A stretch of DNA of 7,987 nt, from positions 1 to 7,987 of the forward strand of contig JAWXVA010000109.1 of assembly GCA_044425815.1 (NCBI GenBank), read 5' to 3'. The notes beneath the pieces are model-generated. The model had not been told where the DNA came from, did not search any database, and saw nothing but the letters and a program-made list of their open reading frames with translations. The position numbers and the translations under genes are program-made. The DNA is from CAUPWF01 sp044425815 (GTDB lineage Bacteria > Bacillota > Clostridia > Lachnospirales > Lachnospiraceae). How positions within the stretch are numbered: position 1 is the stretch's first letter; every line of letters starts with the position of its first letter. Shown here piece after piece: positions 1 to 7,442 of this stretch.

Positions 1-269
1 CTACAGACATTATTTCACCAGATGCGATTTCACCGATACAGGCCCTCAAGACTGGATATCTTGGAAGTAGTACTGCTGAATTATTAGTAGATGAAACTCT
101 TATTGCACTTTCTATCAGCGCTGCTACAGATACTGCTGCAAAATCAGCATTAGATCAATTGCCTAAATTATCTGGATGTCAATTACATACCACCACCATG
201 CCAGAGTCCGTAGACTTACAAGTGCTACAAAAACTAGGTGTACAGGTTACATCTGAAGCCAGATATTAA
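1..269 (+). CDS. UPF0371 (DUF1846) family protein, C-terminal fragment
   Basis: This is the last 88 codons of a plus-strand gene whose 5' end lies outside the window. The frame starts at base 3 and ends in TAA at 267-269. The translation contains KTGYLGS near the start, then ALSISAATDTAA, LSGCQLHTT and finally KLGVQVTSEARY. This matches the C-terminus I know from the UPF0371/DUF1846 family, which ends with a conserved small-domain stretch (sequence of the type 'KGCEAHST...D...LGI.VT.EP.Y'). The molecular function of the family is not settled, and full-length members are about 500 residues, so most of the protein is missing here. It is the only plus-strand gene seen and converges on the GGDEF gene. 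The family call is from remembered sequence similarity and the fragment is short. Confidence 0.8.
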   Translation, partial: TDIISPDAISPIQALKTGYLGSSTAELLVDETLIALSISAATDTAAKSALDQLPKLSGCQLHTTTMPESVDLQVLQKLGVQVTSEARY

Positions 270-316
270 TTTCTGGTATTGAAAAAATGAATCTTATTTG
301 GTATCTTAATTTAAAA

Positions 317-366
317 AATGGGTTGTAAAACCATCTGATTATACTCAGTTGATTTTGCAACCCATT
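317..366 (-). terminator. Long hairpin terminator between convergent genes
   Basis: Bases 317-330 pair with 353-366 in a 14-bp stem containing one G-T wobble. A second short stem, CTGA at 335-338 with TCAG at 345-348, continues towards the loop. On the minus strand the hairpin is followed by a run of T (the complement of the A run at 313-318), so it is a good intrinsic terminator for the GGDEF gene, which stops 31 bp before it. On the plus strand the bases after 366 are not T-rich, so termination of the UPF0371 gene here is less certain. The rest of 270-397 holds nothing else that I can recognise. Confidence 0.75.
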
Positions 367-397
367 AATACTCTCTATATATTATACATTCTTACTA

Positions 398-2314
398 TTA
401 TAAATAAGTATCCCTTTCTTCATAATGAACAAGCCTACTTCGTCCATTACGCTTCGCTGTGTAGAGCGCCTGATCTGCATACTTCATTAGCACTGTATAG
501 TCCTCTACATACTCCGAGGTCATCACATAGCCACCGCTCATTTCCACTGCTATATCCTCTCCTTTCACTTGAAAGGATGCATTCTCAAAACTTCTAGTAA
601 ATTCCTCAATGTACTGCATTAAGTCATCTCGTTTCTCTTCTCCATAAATGAGAAGTATAAATTCATCCCCACCAAGCCTACACAGTATCTTATTGGATAT
701 TTTGATTTGTTTCATAATAGTAGCACAGTATTTAATTGCCATATCTCCCACATCATGACCATGAACATCATTGATGGTCTTAAGATTATCCATATCAAGT
801 GCAAGAAACATAGATTCTTTCATCTTATCTGGATTTTCAAACAATTGTTCTACTTCTCTATAAAAACCGCGTCGATTCAATAGTTCTGTCATCACATCGT
901 AATCTCGCTCATGTTGCAAGTTATTTTTTTCTTGTATTGCATTCGTCACATCGATGATCAAACCATATTCTCCATCATTATTAGAAAGCGTTTCAATACT
1001 TAAGAACGTACCATTTTGATAGTGATAAATGGTATCTCCTTCTACTTTCCCTTTCTTGATTGCTTGTATTTTCTTTTCAAATAAATCTTTATCTGCTAAC
1101 AAATTATCTAGTTCATCCGTACTGATTTGTAATAATTCTCCCATTTTACTTGTTGCAAATACCCTTTTCATATCTTTCTTATATTCATAAATAGCCATTT
1201 TGGTATCTACATGATCTAACACTTGGGAAATTTTATCCGTTGTATCTAGGAGACTAGAAACCATAACATTTAATTGTTCACTTAGATTACTAAATTCTGG
1301 AGAAGCCTTGATATCCACTCTTGTATCAAGATTTCCACTAGCAATCTGATCTACTTTAGCAATTAGGCGATCAAAATTGCGTAATATCGTCACTTCAATA
1401 ATTTGCAGTAGCGCAAATAAAATTACAATACTTGCAATAACGCAGTAGAAGTTTAATAACAATGTATAATCTACAACTTCTTGAAACATAGTGGCATTAT
1501 TTACTGCAACTCCTACAATAACATTATCCACTATTTGAAATACGCACATATAATTCTGACCTTGGATTTGTGCCTTAAATATAGAACCACTAGTATCTAT
1601 ATTTTTCAATTCCAGTCCGAGTACTTCTATATTTTTTTCCAAGTATTTCGTATCACTCGCACCTTGCACAATTCCACTTGTCATATCTATTGCAAAAAGA
1701 ATAGTATCTTCACTTGTCGGCATATTTGCAAAAATATATGACAACTCATTCTGGCTTTGTTCTTCGAGGATTCTCTCAGGTTCTAGTCCTATTTGCACGA
1801 TATTATTTCCATCATCAGTCCATGTTGCAATATACATCATTAACTTCTCTTCTGCCGTATTCGGTGTAATGTCTTGACACAAGGTTAAAGACTTATCTTC
1901 TAACAGCGGAAGGAAAAATGCCATTTGCTCTCCAGAGCTAAAATCATACCCAAAATATTTCTCTTCAGATCCTTGATATATCATTCCTTCTGTATTAAAA
2001 ATATGAATCTCATCTACATTGATAAGTTCGGCCAGTTGTTGATATTCCTCTGTTGTATTAAGCTCTACATTTTCTATAATGTACGCCGCTGTCTGAGCTT
2101 TTATGATATACTCATCTTTGAGCGAATCAGTCAGGGTTTCTAAGCTTCGATCATTACGAATGAGAATATCTTCAATCTGTTCAATTGTAGATAAGGAGCT
2201 CTCTTGTATGCTATTTGTAACTTCAATCCCTTGAAAAATTCCATTGACAATTACCAATACAATTAGTATCGCTAGCACAAATAATGACAATTTTTTTGCT
2301 ATTTGTTTCTTCAT
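398..2314 (-). CDS. Membrane-anchored sensor diguanylate cyclase (GGDEF protein)
   Basis: This 638-residue protein probably makes cyclic di-GMP from two GTP at the inner face of the membrane. After a basic start there is a membrane segment at about residues 9-27, then an extracytoplasmic sensor region of about 250 residues (Cache-like by layout only). A second membrane segment lies at about 285-305, with a HAMP-like linker at about 305-358. A degenerate PAS-like stretch follows at about 365-460, then the GGDEF domain from about 468 to the end. The catalytic domain has the expected MTELLNRRGF start, the metal-binding stretch LALDMDN (507-510), and an intact GGDEF at 548-552. The inhibitory RxxD site normally five residues before GGDEF is absent (ISNK instead). 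An in-frame ATG at 2410 would add 32 residues, but it lies upstream of the promoter candidate and inside the dapL terminator. The ATG at 2314 has AAGGAG seven bases ahead. The gene appears monocistronic. The ligand is unknown. Confidence 0.9.
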   Translation of the reverse strand: MKKQIAKKLSLFVLAILIVLVIVNGIFQGIEVTNSIQESSLSTIEQIEDILIRNDRSLETLTDSLKDEYIIKAQTAAYIIENVELNTTEEYQQLAELINVDEIHIFNTEGMIYQGSEEKYFGYDFSSGEQMAFFLPLLEDKSLTLCQDITPNTAEEKLMMYIATWTDDGNNIVQIGLEPERILEEQSQNELSYIFANMPTSEDTILFAIDMTSGIVQGASDTKYLEKNIEVLGLELKNIDTSGSIFKAQIQGQNYMCVFQIVDNVIVGVAVNNATMFQEVVDYTLLLNFYCVIASIVILFALLQIIEVTILRNFDRLIAKVDQIASGNLDTRVDIKASPEFSNLSEQLNVMVSSLLDTTDKISQVLDHVDTKMAIYEYKKDMKRVFATSKMGELLQISTDELDNLLADKDLFEKKIQAIKKGKVEGDTIYHYQNGTFLSIETLSNNDGEYGLIIDVTNAIQEKNNLQHERDYDVMTELLNRRGFYREVEQLFENPDKMKESMFLALDMDNLKTINDVHGHDVGDMAIKYCATIMKQIKISNKILCRLGGDEFILLIYGEEKRDDLMQYIEEFTRSFENASFQVKGEDIAVEMSGGYVMTSEYVEDYTVLMKYADQALYTAKRNGRSRLVHYEERDTYL

Positions 2315-2321
2315 AGAAATG

Positions 2322-2327
2322 CTCCTT
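2322..2327 (-). promoter_or_regulatory. Ribosome binding site that sets the GGDEF start
   Basis: AAGGAG on the minus strand is separated by seven bases from the ATG at 2314. The longer reading from 2410 has no such site, so this decides the start codon. Confidence 0.85.
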
Positions 2328-2348
2328 ATCTTTACTACTATTATCCTA

Positions 2349-2377
2349 ATACTATCACATTTTTTAGGCTTATTCAA
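2349..2377 (-). promoter_or_regulatory. Promoter candidate for the GGDEF gene
   Basis: On the minus strand the -35 box is TTGAAT (2372-2377) and the -10 box is TAGTAT (2349-2354), with a 17-bp spacer. TGA directly before the -10 box makes it an extended -10. It is 34 bp upstream of the start codon and just beyond the dapL terminator, which fits a separate transcription unit. Confidence 0.6.
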
Positions 2378-2392
2378 AGCAAATGCTATATA

Positions 2393-2436
2393 AAAAAGAT
2401 ATTGCATCAAATCTTAATCTAATGCAATATCTTTTT
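2393..2436 (-). terminator. Intrinsic terminator of dapL
   Basis: Bases 2393-2407 and 2422-2436 form a perfect 15-bp stem (AAAAAGATATTGCAT with its complement) around a 14-base loop. On the minus strand the stem runs into T residues, and it lies 14 bp after the dapL stop codon. It separates the dapF-dapL unit from the GGDEF gene. The arms also end in T on the plus strand, but no plus-strand gene precedes it. Confidence 0.85.
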
Positions 2437-2450
2437 AATTGTTTCAACTC

Positions 2451-3665
2451 TTACATTTCTTTTATTCTTCTTAGTGCTTCCACTGTATTCTCGTATGTTC
2501 CAAATGCTGTAAGTCTGAAGTATCCTTCTCCGCTTGGTCCAAATCCTGATCCTGGCGTTCCTACCACACCTGCATTATTTAATAACTGATCAAAGAATTC
2601 CCATGAAGTCGTTCCTGTTGGTGTTTGTAACCAAATGTATGGTGCATCTACCCCACCAGATACTGTGTATCCAAGGTCTTTTAATCCATTGTAAATTGTT
2701 GTTGCATTGTTCATGTAATATGCTACTTGTGCTTTTAATTGTTCTTTCCCTGCGTCAGAGTATACTGTTTCTCCTGCGCGTTGGATAATATAAGGCGCTC
2801 CGTTGTATTTCGTACCATGACGTCTTGCCCATAGGGAATGTAACATCACATCTCCACACTTGATATCTTTTGGAATTACTGTAAATCCAAGGCGAACTCC
2901 TGTGAATCCAGCGTTCTTAGAGAAACTTCTAAGCTCGATTGCACACGTTCTTGCTCCTTCACATTCGTAGATAGAATGAGGCACGTTCTCTTGTGAAATA
3001 TATGCTTCATATGCTGCATCATAAATAATCACTGCTCCAACTTTATTTGCATAATCTACCCATTTTTGTAATTCATCTTTTGTAATGGTAGAACCTGTTG
3101 GATTGTTAGGGAAGCATAAATAAATAAGATCTGGCTCTTCTTTTGGTAATTCTGGTGCAAAGTTATTCTCTGCTGTACAAGGCATGTAGATTACATCGCT
3201 CCATGTTTCTTTCGCAGAATCGTATGTTCCTGTACGTCCAGCCATTACGTTCGTGTCCACATATACTGGATACACTGGGTCGCATACTGCAATCTTATTG
3301 TCTTTTGCGAAGATTTCTTGGATGTTACCCGAGTCACATTTTGCTCCGTCCGATACGAAGATTTCATCTGCTGCAATATCGCATCCTCTTGCAATGTAGT
3401 CATTCTTCACGATTGCGCTTCTTAAGAATTCATATCCTAAATCTGGTGCATACCCTCTAAAAGTTGCTCCATCTGCCATCTCATCTACCGCACTATGAAG
3501 TGAAGTAATAATAGCTGGTGCTATTGGTTGTGTTACATCACCAATTCCTAAACGAACAATGGTCTTATCAGGATTTGCTTCTGTGTACGCATTTACTTTC
3601 TTCGCTATGGTTGAAAATAAATAGCTACCTGGTAATTTCAAATAATCTTCATTAATTTTAAACAT
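2451..3665 (-). CDS. dapL: LL-diaminopimelate aminotransferase
   Basis: DapL (EC 2.6.1.83) converts L-2,3,4,5-tetrahydrodipicolinate and glutamate into LL-diaminopimelate and 2-oxoglutarate in the cytoplasm. It replaces the succinylase or acetylase branches of lysine biosynthesis. The protein is 404 residues, close to the usual length for this class I PLP aminotransferase. Visible landmarks are FPNNPTG (185-191), YDAAYEAY (215-222) with the pyridine-binding aspartate at 216, SFSKNAGFTGVRLGF with the Schiff-base lysine at 250, and FRLTAFG with the substrate carboxylate-binding arginine at 384. The beginning MFKINEDYLKLPGSYLF is typical of the family. The ATG at 3665 has AAAGGAG six bases ahead. 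An ATG seven codons earlier would lie upstream of this site and is rejected. It follows dapF after 29 bp and is last in its unit, ahead of a strong terminator. Confidence 0.96.
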   Translation of the reverse strand: MFKINEDYLKLPGSYLFSTIAKKVNAYTEANPDKTIVRLGIGDVTQPIAPAIITSLHSAVDEMADGATFRGYAPDLGYEFLRSAIVKNDYIARGCDIAADEIFVSDGAKCDSGNIQEIFAKDNKIAVCDPVYPVYVDTNVMAGRTGTYDSAKETWSDVIYMPCTAENNFAPELPKEEPDLIYLCFPNNPTGSTITKDELQKWVDYANKVGAVIIYDAAYEAYISQENVPHSIYECEGARTCAIELRSFSKNAGFTGVRLGFTVIPKDIKCGDVMLHSLWARRHGTKYNGAPYIIQRAGETVYSDAGKEQLKAQVAYYMNNATTIYNGLKDLGYTVSGGVDAPYIWLQTPTGTTSWEFFDQLLNNAGVVGTPGSGFGPSGEGYFRLTAFGTYENTVEALRRIKEM

Positions 3666-3671
3666 AATCTT

Positions 3672-3678
3672 CTCCTTT
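3672..3678 (-). promoter_or_regulatory. Ribosome binding site that sets the dapL start
   Basis: AAAGGAG on the minus strand stands six bases before the ATG at 3665, inside the 29-bp gap after dapF. It would lie within the reading frame if translation began at the ATG at 3686, so it supports the shorter form. Confidence 0.85.
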
Positions 3679-3694
3679 ATTTGCATGTATTATT

Positions 3695-4549
3695 CTAATA
3701 CAATTCTATCTCACCGTCAAATACGATTTTTGCTGGACCTGTCATGTAGATTTTATTTGCTTCTCTATCCCATTCGATTTCCAAGACTCCACCTAATAAC
3801 TGTATCTTCACCTTATTATCTGTATATCCATTTAATATACTAGACACTGCTACAGCACACGCTCCTGTTCCGCAAGCAAGAGTTTCGCCTGAACCGCGCT
3901 CCCATACACGCATCTCTACTGTAGCTCTATCAATCACTCGAACAAATTCTGTATTGATTCTATTTGGAAATCTCTCATGGTTCTCAAAACATGGTCCTAT
4001 CTTCTCTAGTTCTATCTCTCTTAAGTCGCCTAACCACGATGCTTGTTCTAGATAAATGACCGCATGTGGATTGCCCATTGACACACAAGTCATGTGATAT
4101 GTCTGGTCATTTACAAGAATCGGTTGTGCTACGCACGTATTTCCTTCCGCTACTACTGGAATATTCATAGGCACCAACTCTGGGCTTCCCATATCTACCT
4201 TTACCGACTCTACTTTCCCATCCACCACGGTGAAATCAAGATACTTTATTCCACCTAGCGTCTCAATTGAAACAGATTGCTTATCCGTCAATCCTTTATC
4301 GTATACATATTTTCCTACACAGCGTATTCCATTGCCGCACATCTCTCCATGTGAGCCATCGGCATTATACATAGCCATCTCAAAGTCTGCTACTTCTGAT
4401 GGATTAATGCAAATCAAACCATCTGCCCCAATCCCAAAATGTCTATCACTTACTTGAATCGCCACTTTCGCTGGATCATCTATCTTCTCTATAAACCCAT
4501 TTACATACACATAATCATTGCCTAATCCTTGCATTTTCGTAAATTTCAT
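3695..4549 (-). CDS. dapF: Diaminopimelate epimerase
   Basis: DapF (EC 5.1.1.7) interconverts LL- and meso-diaminopimelate without a cofactor, using two cysteines as acid and base. It supplies lysine synthesis and peptidoglycan cross-links. The protein is 284 residues, a normal length. The two catalytic cysteines are visible in the signatures MCGNGIRC (Cys71) and GSGETLACGTGACA (Cys226). The N-terminus MKFTKMQGLGNDYVYV and the central MGNPHAV at 158-164 are also typical. The ATG at 4549 is preceded by AAGGTGA at a suitable distance. The gene is directly upstream of dapL, which makes its substrate, so the pair covers two consecutive steps. A promoter candidate precedes it, although read-through from the peptidase gene is possible because no terminator is seen in the 92-bp gap. 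Confidence 0.97.
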   Translation of the reverse strand: MKFTKMQGLGNDYVYVNGFIEKIDDPAKVAIQVSDRHFGIGADGLICINPSEVADFEMAMYNADGSHGEMCGNGIRCVGKYVYDKGLTDKQSVSIETLGGIKYLDFTVVDGKVESVKVDMGSPELVPMNIPVVAEGNTCVAQPILVNDQTYHMTCVSMGNPHAVIYLEQASWLGDLREIELEKIGPCFENHERFPNRINTEFVRVIDRATVEMRVWERGSGETLACGTGACAVAVSSILNGYTDNKVKIQLLGGVLEIEWDREANKIYMTGPAKIVFDGEIELY

Positions 4550-4601
4550 ACTGTCACCTTATTCCTTCTACTACTATATAACATCTAGCTATCTCTTACT
4601 T

Positions 4602-4629
4602 AGTATACAACATTTTATTTCATTTGTAA
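4602..4629 (-). promoter_or_regulatory. Promoter candidate for dapF-dapL
   Basis: On the minus strand TTACAA (4624-4629) and TATACT (4602-4607) are separated by 16 bp, about 50 bp upstream of the dapF start. The -10 box is good and the -35 box moderate. No hairpin resembling a terminator, T-box or lysine riboswitch is visible in the 92-bp gap. Confidence 0.45.
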
Positions 4630-4641
4630 TAATAAACTGCT

Positions 4642-5703
4642 TTATATCTCCAACAATGTTTGTTTTGGAGCTTTTGTTAAATTTCGCCCACCTTTATCTT
4701 CTTGTACAATTAAAATATCTTCTATTCGAATGCCGCCCCATCCTTCGATATAGATTCCTGGCTCTACAGACATGGCGCTATTGGCAGAAATTATATAGTC
4801 ACTATTCGGATGAAATCTTGGTTTTTCATGTACTATCATTCCAATCCCATGTCCTAAGCCATAGTCAAAGCATCCTTTTTCTATCTCTGCTGTTATGATA
4901 TTTCTCGCAAGTGCATCCGCCTCTCGACACGTCATCCCTGCTCGTATATTATCCAAGGCATTTATTTGTGATTTGAGTACTAAATTATACAGCTCTTTTT
5001 GGCGATGACTAGCTTGCCCCATAACAACAGTTCTCGTCGTATCTGAACAATAACCATTTAGAACAATTCCAAAATCCATAAGAACCAAATCCCCTGTTTC
5101 AATTATCTTGTCTGTTGGTGCTGAGTGTGGCATAAATGCTCTCGTTCCAGAAGATAATAATGTAGGAAAACTAAATTCATCCGCTCCTAATCCCATCAAT
5201 ATACTGTCAAATCTCGCTCTTGCTTGTTTCTCGGTCAATCCTACTCGTAAATGATTTAGAAACTTTTCATATGCTTCATCTGACAACGTTGCCGCTTGCT
5301 GCAATAATTCTATCTCTTCTGGTGTCTTAATCATACGAATATCTTCTATAAACTGTGGACCTTCAACATACTCAATTTCACCAAACAACTGCGTAATTTT
5401 ATCAAATTCTACTTTTGCAATGGTTGTGGACTCATAGCCTAATTTCGCAATGCCAAGCTCTTTATTTAGCATAGCAATCTCATCCAATCCTCCTGCTAAA
5501 ACCGTATACTCACTATATATTTCTTTAAAATAATTAATATTTCTAGAAGGTGTCGCTAAATACACCATTTCTTCTGTAATCAACATAACTCCAGGCAAAA
5601 AATAATTTCCTTTACAACACAAATAATTACGATTCGCTTCATTTAATACTAAATATGCTTGAAATTCACTCTTTTGAATAGCCTCTATTACTCGTCTATA
5701 CAT
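4642..5703 (-). CDS. M24 family Xaa-Pro aminopeptidase-like metallopeptidase
   Basis: This is a cytoplasmic two-metal peptidase of the creatinase/aminopeptidase P family (M24B), which typically removes an N-terminal residue preceding proline. An N-terminal creatinase-like domain covers about residues 1-125 and the pita-bread catalytic domain about 130-350. All five metal ligands are present: Asp210 (LMDFG), Asp221 (SDTTRTV), His285 (GLGHGIG), Glu314 (SVEPGIY) and Glu328 (RIEDIL). The conserved His193 (MPHSAPTD) and His292 (VHEKP) are also there, so it should be active. The length of 353 residues is standard for the short bacterial type. I chose the ATG at 5703, preceded by AGAGG four bases away. 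A GTG at 5721 would add six residues (MKKRGH) but has no visible ribosome site. The gene follows the glycosyltransferase after 39 bp and precedes dapF. Proline specificity is inferred from the family; a different dipeptidase specificity is possible. Confidence 0.9.
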   Translation of the reverse strand: MYRRVIEAIQKSEFQAYLVLNEANRNYLCCKGNYFLPGVMLITEEMVYLATPSRNINYFKEIYSEYTVLAGGLDEIAMLNKELGIAKLGYESTTIAKVEFDKITQLFGEIEYVEGPQFIEDIRMIKTPEEIELLQQAATLSDEAYEKFLNHLRVGLTEKQARARFDSILMGLGADEFSFPTLLSSGTRAFMPHSAPTDKIIETGDLVLMDFGIVLNGYCSDTTRTVVMGQASHRQKELYNLVLKSQINALDNIRAGMTCREADALARNIITAEIEKGCFDYGLGHGIGMIVHEKPRFHPNSDYIISANSAMSVEPGIYIEGWGGIRIEDILIVQEDKGGRNLTKAPKQTLLEI

Positions 5704-5742
5704 ATGGCCTCTTTTCTTCACATTAAAACGTTTCTCATTTAC

Positions 5743-6759
5743 TTAGTTAAATCCTATAATCCTTCTAGATATCATATATACAAGTGAAGATATCTTTCTC
5801 CCAGAGTTTCCTGGTAAATTCATCGTCTGCCCTAAGATTCCATATCTTATCTTCACAAAAGTCTTCATATCTTTCTTGCGAAGGTACATCCACAATTCCT
5901 CTTTTTTCTTGAGGTTTTCTTTTGTTTTTGAACGAATCAGTAATATGGATGACACTGTCATCATGATAGCCAAATAATTCACCATATAATCACGTAAACG
6001 TTTTGGCATAATCCGTTTCATCTGATACATATCAATCATTGTTTTTGTCACGAATAACTGCTGATCTACTCTAGCTATCATATTTTTCTCATTTACAGAT
6101 TGATCCTCTCGCCCTATATAATATCTATAAAAATCTGTATCGATATAATAGATATCCCTTACATGTGGTAATGGGTAATACACATAGATGTTATCTACAT
6201 AAAAAGTATGCTTAGGCAAGGTCAACTGACATAACTGCAGTAAATCTGTTCTGTAAATTACCGAGTGCATAAGAATATATTGATCCACATGAAATCTACC
6301 AACTTGCTCCCACGTAAATATTTCTTCCTGCGGTAATACATTCGTATATTTCACTACTTTTTTCTTCTTCGCTCCTACCTTCTCATACACATAGTTAGAT
6401 ATCAACATATCTACTTGTGTTTGATTCTCCTCAAATGTTTTTAACGTTTCAAGTATCTTAAGCAACGAGTCTTTATCCACCCAATCATCACTGTCTACTA
6501 CTTTGAAATATCGCCCTGTTGCATTTGCTAACCCTGTATTCACTGCCGAACCATGTCCACCATTTTCTTGATCTATCACTTTCACAATCGTTGGGTATTT
6601 ATCCGCTAATTTATGTGCTATTTTAGAAGTTTTATCTTTCGAACCATCATTTACAATAATTATTTCAACATCTTCTCCACCTACCAAAATACTCTGTACT
6701 GCATTCTTCAAATAAGCTTCCGAATTATAACTTGGAATGGCAAACGATAAATATTTCAT
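5743..6759 (-). CDS. Family 2 glycosyltransferase
   Basis: The protein is 338 residues, with a GT-A fold catalytic domain in the first 120 or so. It begins LSFAIPSYNSEAYL, as GT2 enzymes do, followed by EIIIVNDGSKDKT with the nucleotide-binding NDGS at 37-40. A GGHGSAVNTGL stretch comes at 67-77, and the metal-binding DSDDW is at 89-93. Later YVDN (187-190) and GREDQSV (216-222) may hold the catalytic base and acceptor-site residues. No membrane-spanning segment is evident, and the basic C-terminal part may sit on the membrane face. Such enzymes transfer a sugar from a nucleotide donor to a surface glycan, lipid or teichoic-acid-like acceptor; the actual sugar and acceptor cannot be read here. 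The ATG at 6759 has GAGG seven bases ahead. It is the first gene after the palindromic element and likely co-transcribed with the peptidase 39 bp downstream. Confidence 0.9.
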   Translation of the reverse strand: MKYLSFAIPSYNSEAYLKNAVQSILVGGEDVEIIIVNDGSKDKTSKIAHKLADKYPTIVKVIDQENGGHGSAVNTGLANATGRYFKVVDSDDWVDKDSLLKILETLKTFEENQTQVDMLISNYVYEKVGAKKKKVVKYTNVLPQEEIFTWEQVGRFHVDQYILMHSVIYRTDLLQLCQLTLPKHTFYVDNIYVYYPLPHVRDIYYIDTDFYRYYIGREDQSVNEKNMIARVDQQLFVTKTMIDMYQMKRIMPKRLRDYMVNYLAIMMTVSSILLIRSKTKENLKKKEELWMYLRKKDMKTFVKIRYGILGQTMNLPGNSGRKISSLVYMISRRIIGFN

Positions 6760-6788
6760 ACTGATTCCTCACTTTCCTAATTCCTACT

Positions 6789-6817
6789 ATTATAAATCAT
6801 TTCGCTCTAAAAAGAAA
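6789..6817 (-). promoter_or_regulatory. Promoter candidate for the glycosyltransferase gene
   Basis: On the minus strand there is a perfect TATAAT -10 box (6789-6794), 29 bp upstream of the ATG. A poor -35 box, TTTCTT (6812-6817), lies 17 bp further out. The left end of the palindromic element is only about 20 bp beyond the -35 position. Confidence 0.4.
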
Positions 6818-6838
6818 TCATGTTTATGTTAAATTACT

Positions 6839-6864
6839 ATTCAGCCACGGTTGTATCTAGGGGC
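6839..6864. repeat. Left terminal inverted repeat, 26 bp
   Basis: The arm begins ATTCAGCCACGG and ends TAGGGGC. It is perfectly complementary to 7443-7468. Pairing stops abruptly outside it, where 6838 and 7469 do not match. Confidence 0.95.
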
Positions 6865-7108
6865 TTACGCATGATTCATACATGTAATTAAATCTGAAAA
6901 CGCATATTCCAATATCTGTGACCACTAAAGCTACAATACTACTTGCAACATCTATATGTTCGCTCACGCAAAACTCACGCTACGCGTTCAAACAGTTGCT
7001 TGCCGCTCACAATTAGTTGTAAGTAGTATTGTAACTTCTTAACGTGGATTGTCACCGGTAGTGGAATATGCGTTTTCAGATATCAACACTTACGAACCTT
7101 GCGTAAGC
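6863..7108. repeat. Hairpin A of the palindromic element
   Basis: The paired segments, from outside in, are 6863-6871 with 7100-7108 (9 bp), 6892-6911 with 7062-7081 (20 bp, perfect), 6918-6922 with 7051-7055 (5 bp), and 6932-6949 with 7016-7033 (18 bp, one G-T wobble). The terminal region carries the core motif in reverse orientation at 6962-7001. The outermost two bases overlap the terminal inverted repeat, so the two stems compete there. Confidence 0.9.
6962..7001 (-). repeat. Core motif, copy in hairpin A
   Basis: Read on the minus strand, this 40-base stretch starts AAGCAACTGTTTGA, then has a small hairpin ACGC-GTA-GCGT (6977-6987), then GAGTTTTGC and GTGAGC. It matches the copy at 7298-7342 in the loop region of hairpin C, which is in the opposite orientation. 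Confidence 0.85.
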
Positions 7109-7121
7109 ACGTTATCAATAC

Positions 7122-7174
7122 AATTGGCTTCATGAAGCGATGTCGCAGATTACAACTCGCTCGTGAAGCCAATT
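7122..7174. repeat. Hairpin B of the palindromic element
   Basis: AATTGGCTTCA at 7122-7132 pairs perfectly with 7164-7174. The stem continues through a G-T wobble and two more pairs, skips one bulged A, and closes with GCGA (7137-7140) against TCGC (7157-7160). The 16-base loop has no match to the core motif of A and C. The plus-strand 3' side is followed by TTATTTA, so weak termination on that strand cannot be excluded. Confidence 0.85.
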
Positions 7175-7187
7175 TATTTATGGTGGA

Positions 7188-7442
7188 ATACAAGTAGTAA
7201 TGTGGATGAGCCAAAATGTAGTAAGACGCTTGCATAGTCATAAAGAACAATTCACGTTAAAAAGCCTGTCATTCTCTTGTTTCTAGCTACAAGCGATAAG
7301 CAACTGTTTGAGTGCGTAGTTCAGCACGAGTTTTGCTTGAGCTTGTTAATAAGCGAAACAAGAGAATTACAGGCTTTAGTGGTTCTTTATGACTATGCAA
7401 GCATCTTACGGACATATTGAGCCAAGCTTATATTACTAGTAT
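7188..7442. repeat. Hairpin C of the palindromic element
   Basis: The outer part is imperfect (7188-7191 with 7439-7442, and 7195-7201 with 7432-7438). Strong segments follow: 7221-7226 with 7404-7409, 7228-7248 with 7382-7402 (21 bp, perfect), and 7262-7283 with 7355-7376 (22 positions, one mismatch). Nearer the tip are 7289-7294 with 7341-7346 and 7298-7303 with 7333-7338. A last 4-bp stem, GTGC with GCAC (7312-7315 and 7324-7327), caps it. Confidence 0.9.
7298..7342 (+). repeat. Core motif, copy in hairpin C
   Basis: This 45-base stretch starts with the same 14 bases as the copy in hairpin A (AAGCAACTGTTTGA). It then has GTGC, an eight-base loop and GCAC, then GAGTTTTGC and TTGAGC. Compared with the other copy, the small stem differs at two base pairs and both remain paired. 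Confidence 0.85.

Noticed and set aside
349..597. Plus-strand open frame starting in the 317-366 hairpin
   Set aside because: It begins inside the terminator stem and runs antisense through the conserved GGDEF domain, so it is a shadow frame.
2315..2410. N-terminal extension of the GGDEF protein from an ATG at 2410
   Set aside because: The extension would begin inside the dapL terminator and cross the promoter candidate. The ATG at 2314 has a strong ribosome site and a typical basic plus hydrophobic membrane start.
4550..4641. Lysine riboswitch or T-box leader ahead of dapF
   Set aside because: The gap is only 92 bp, too short for a lysine riboswitch, and shows no terminator hairpin or T-box sequence.
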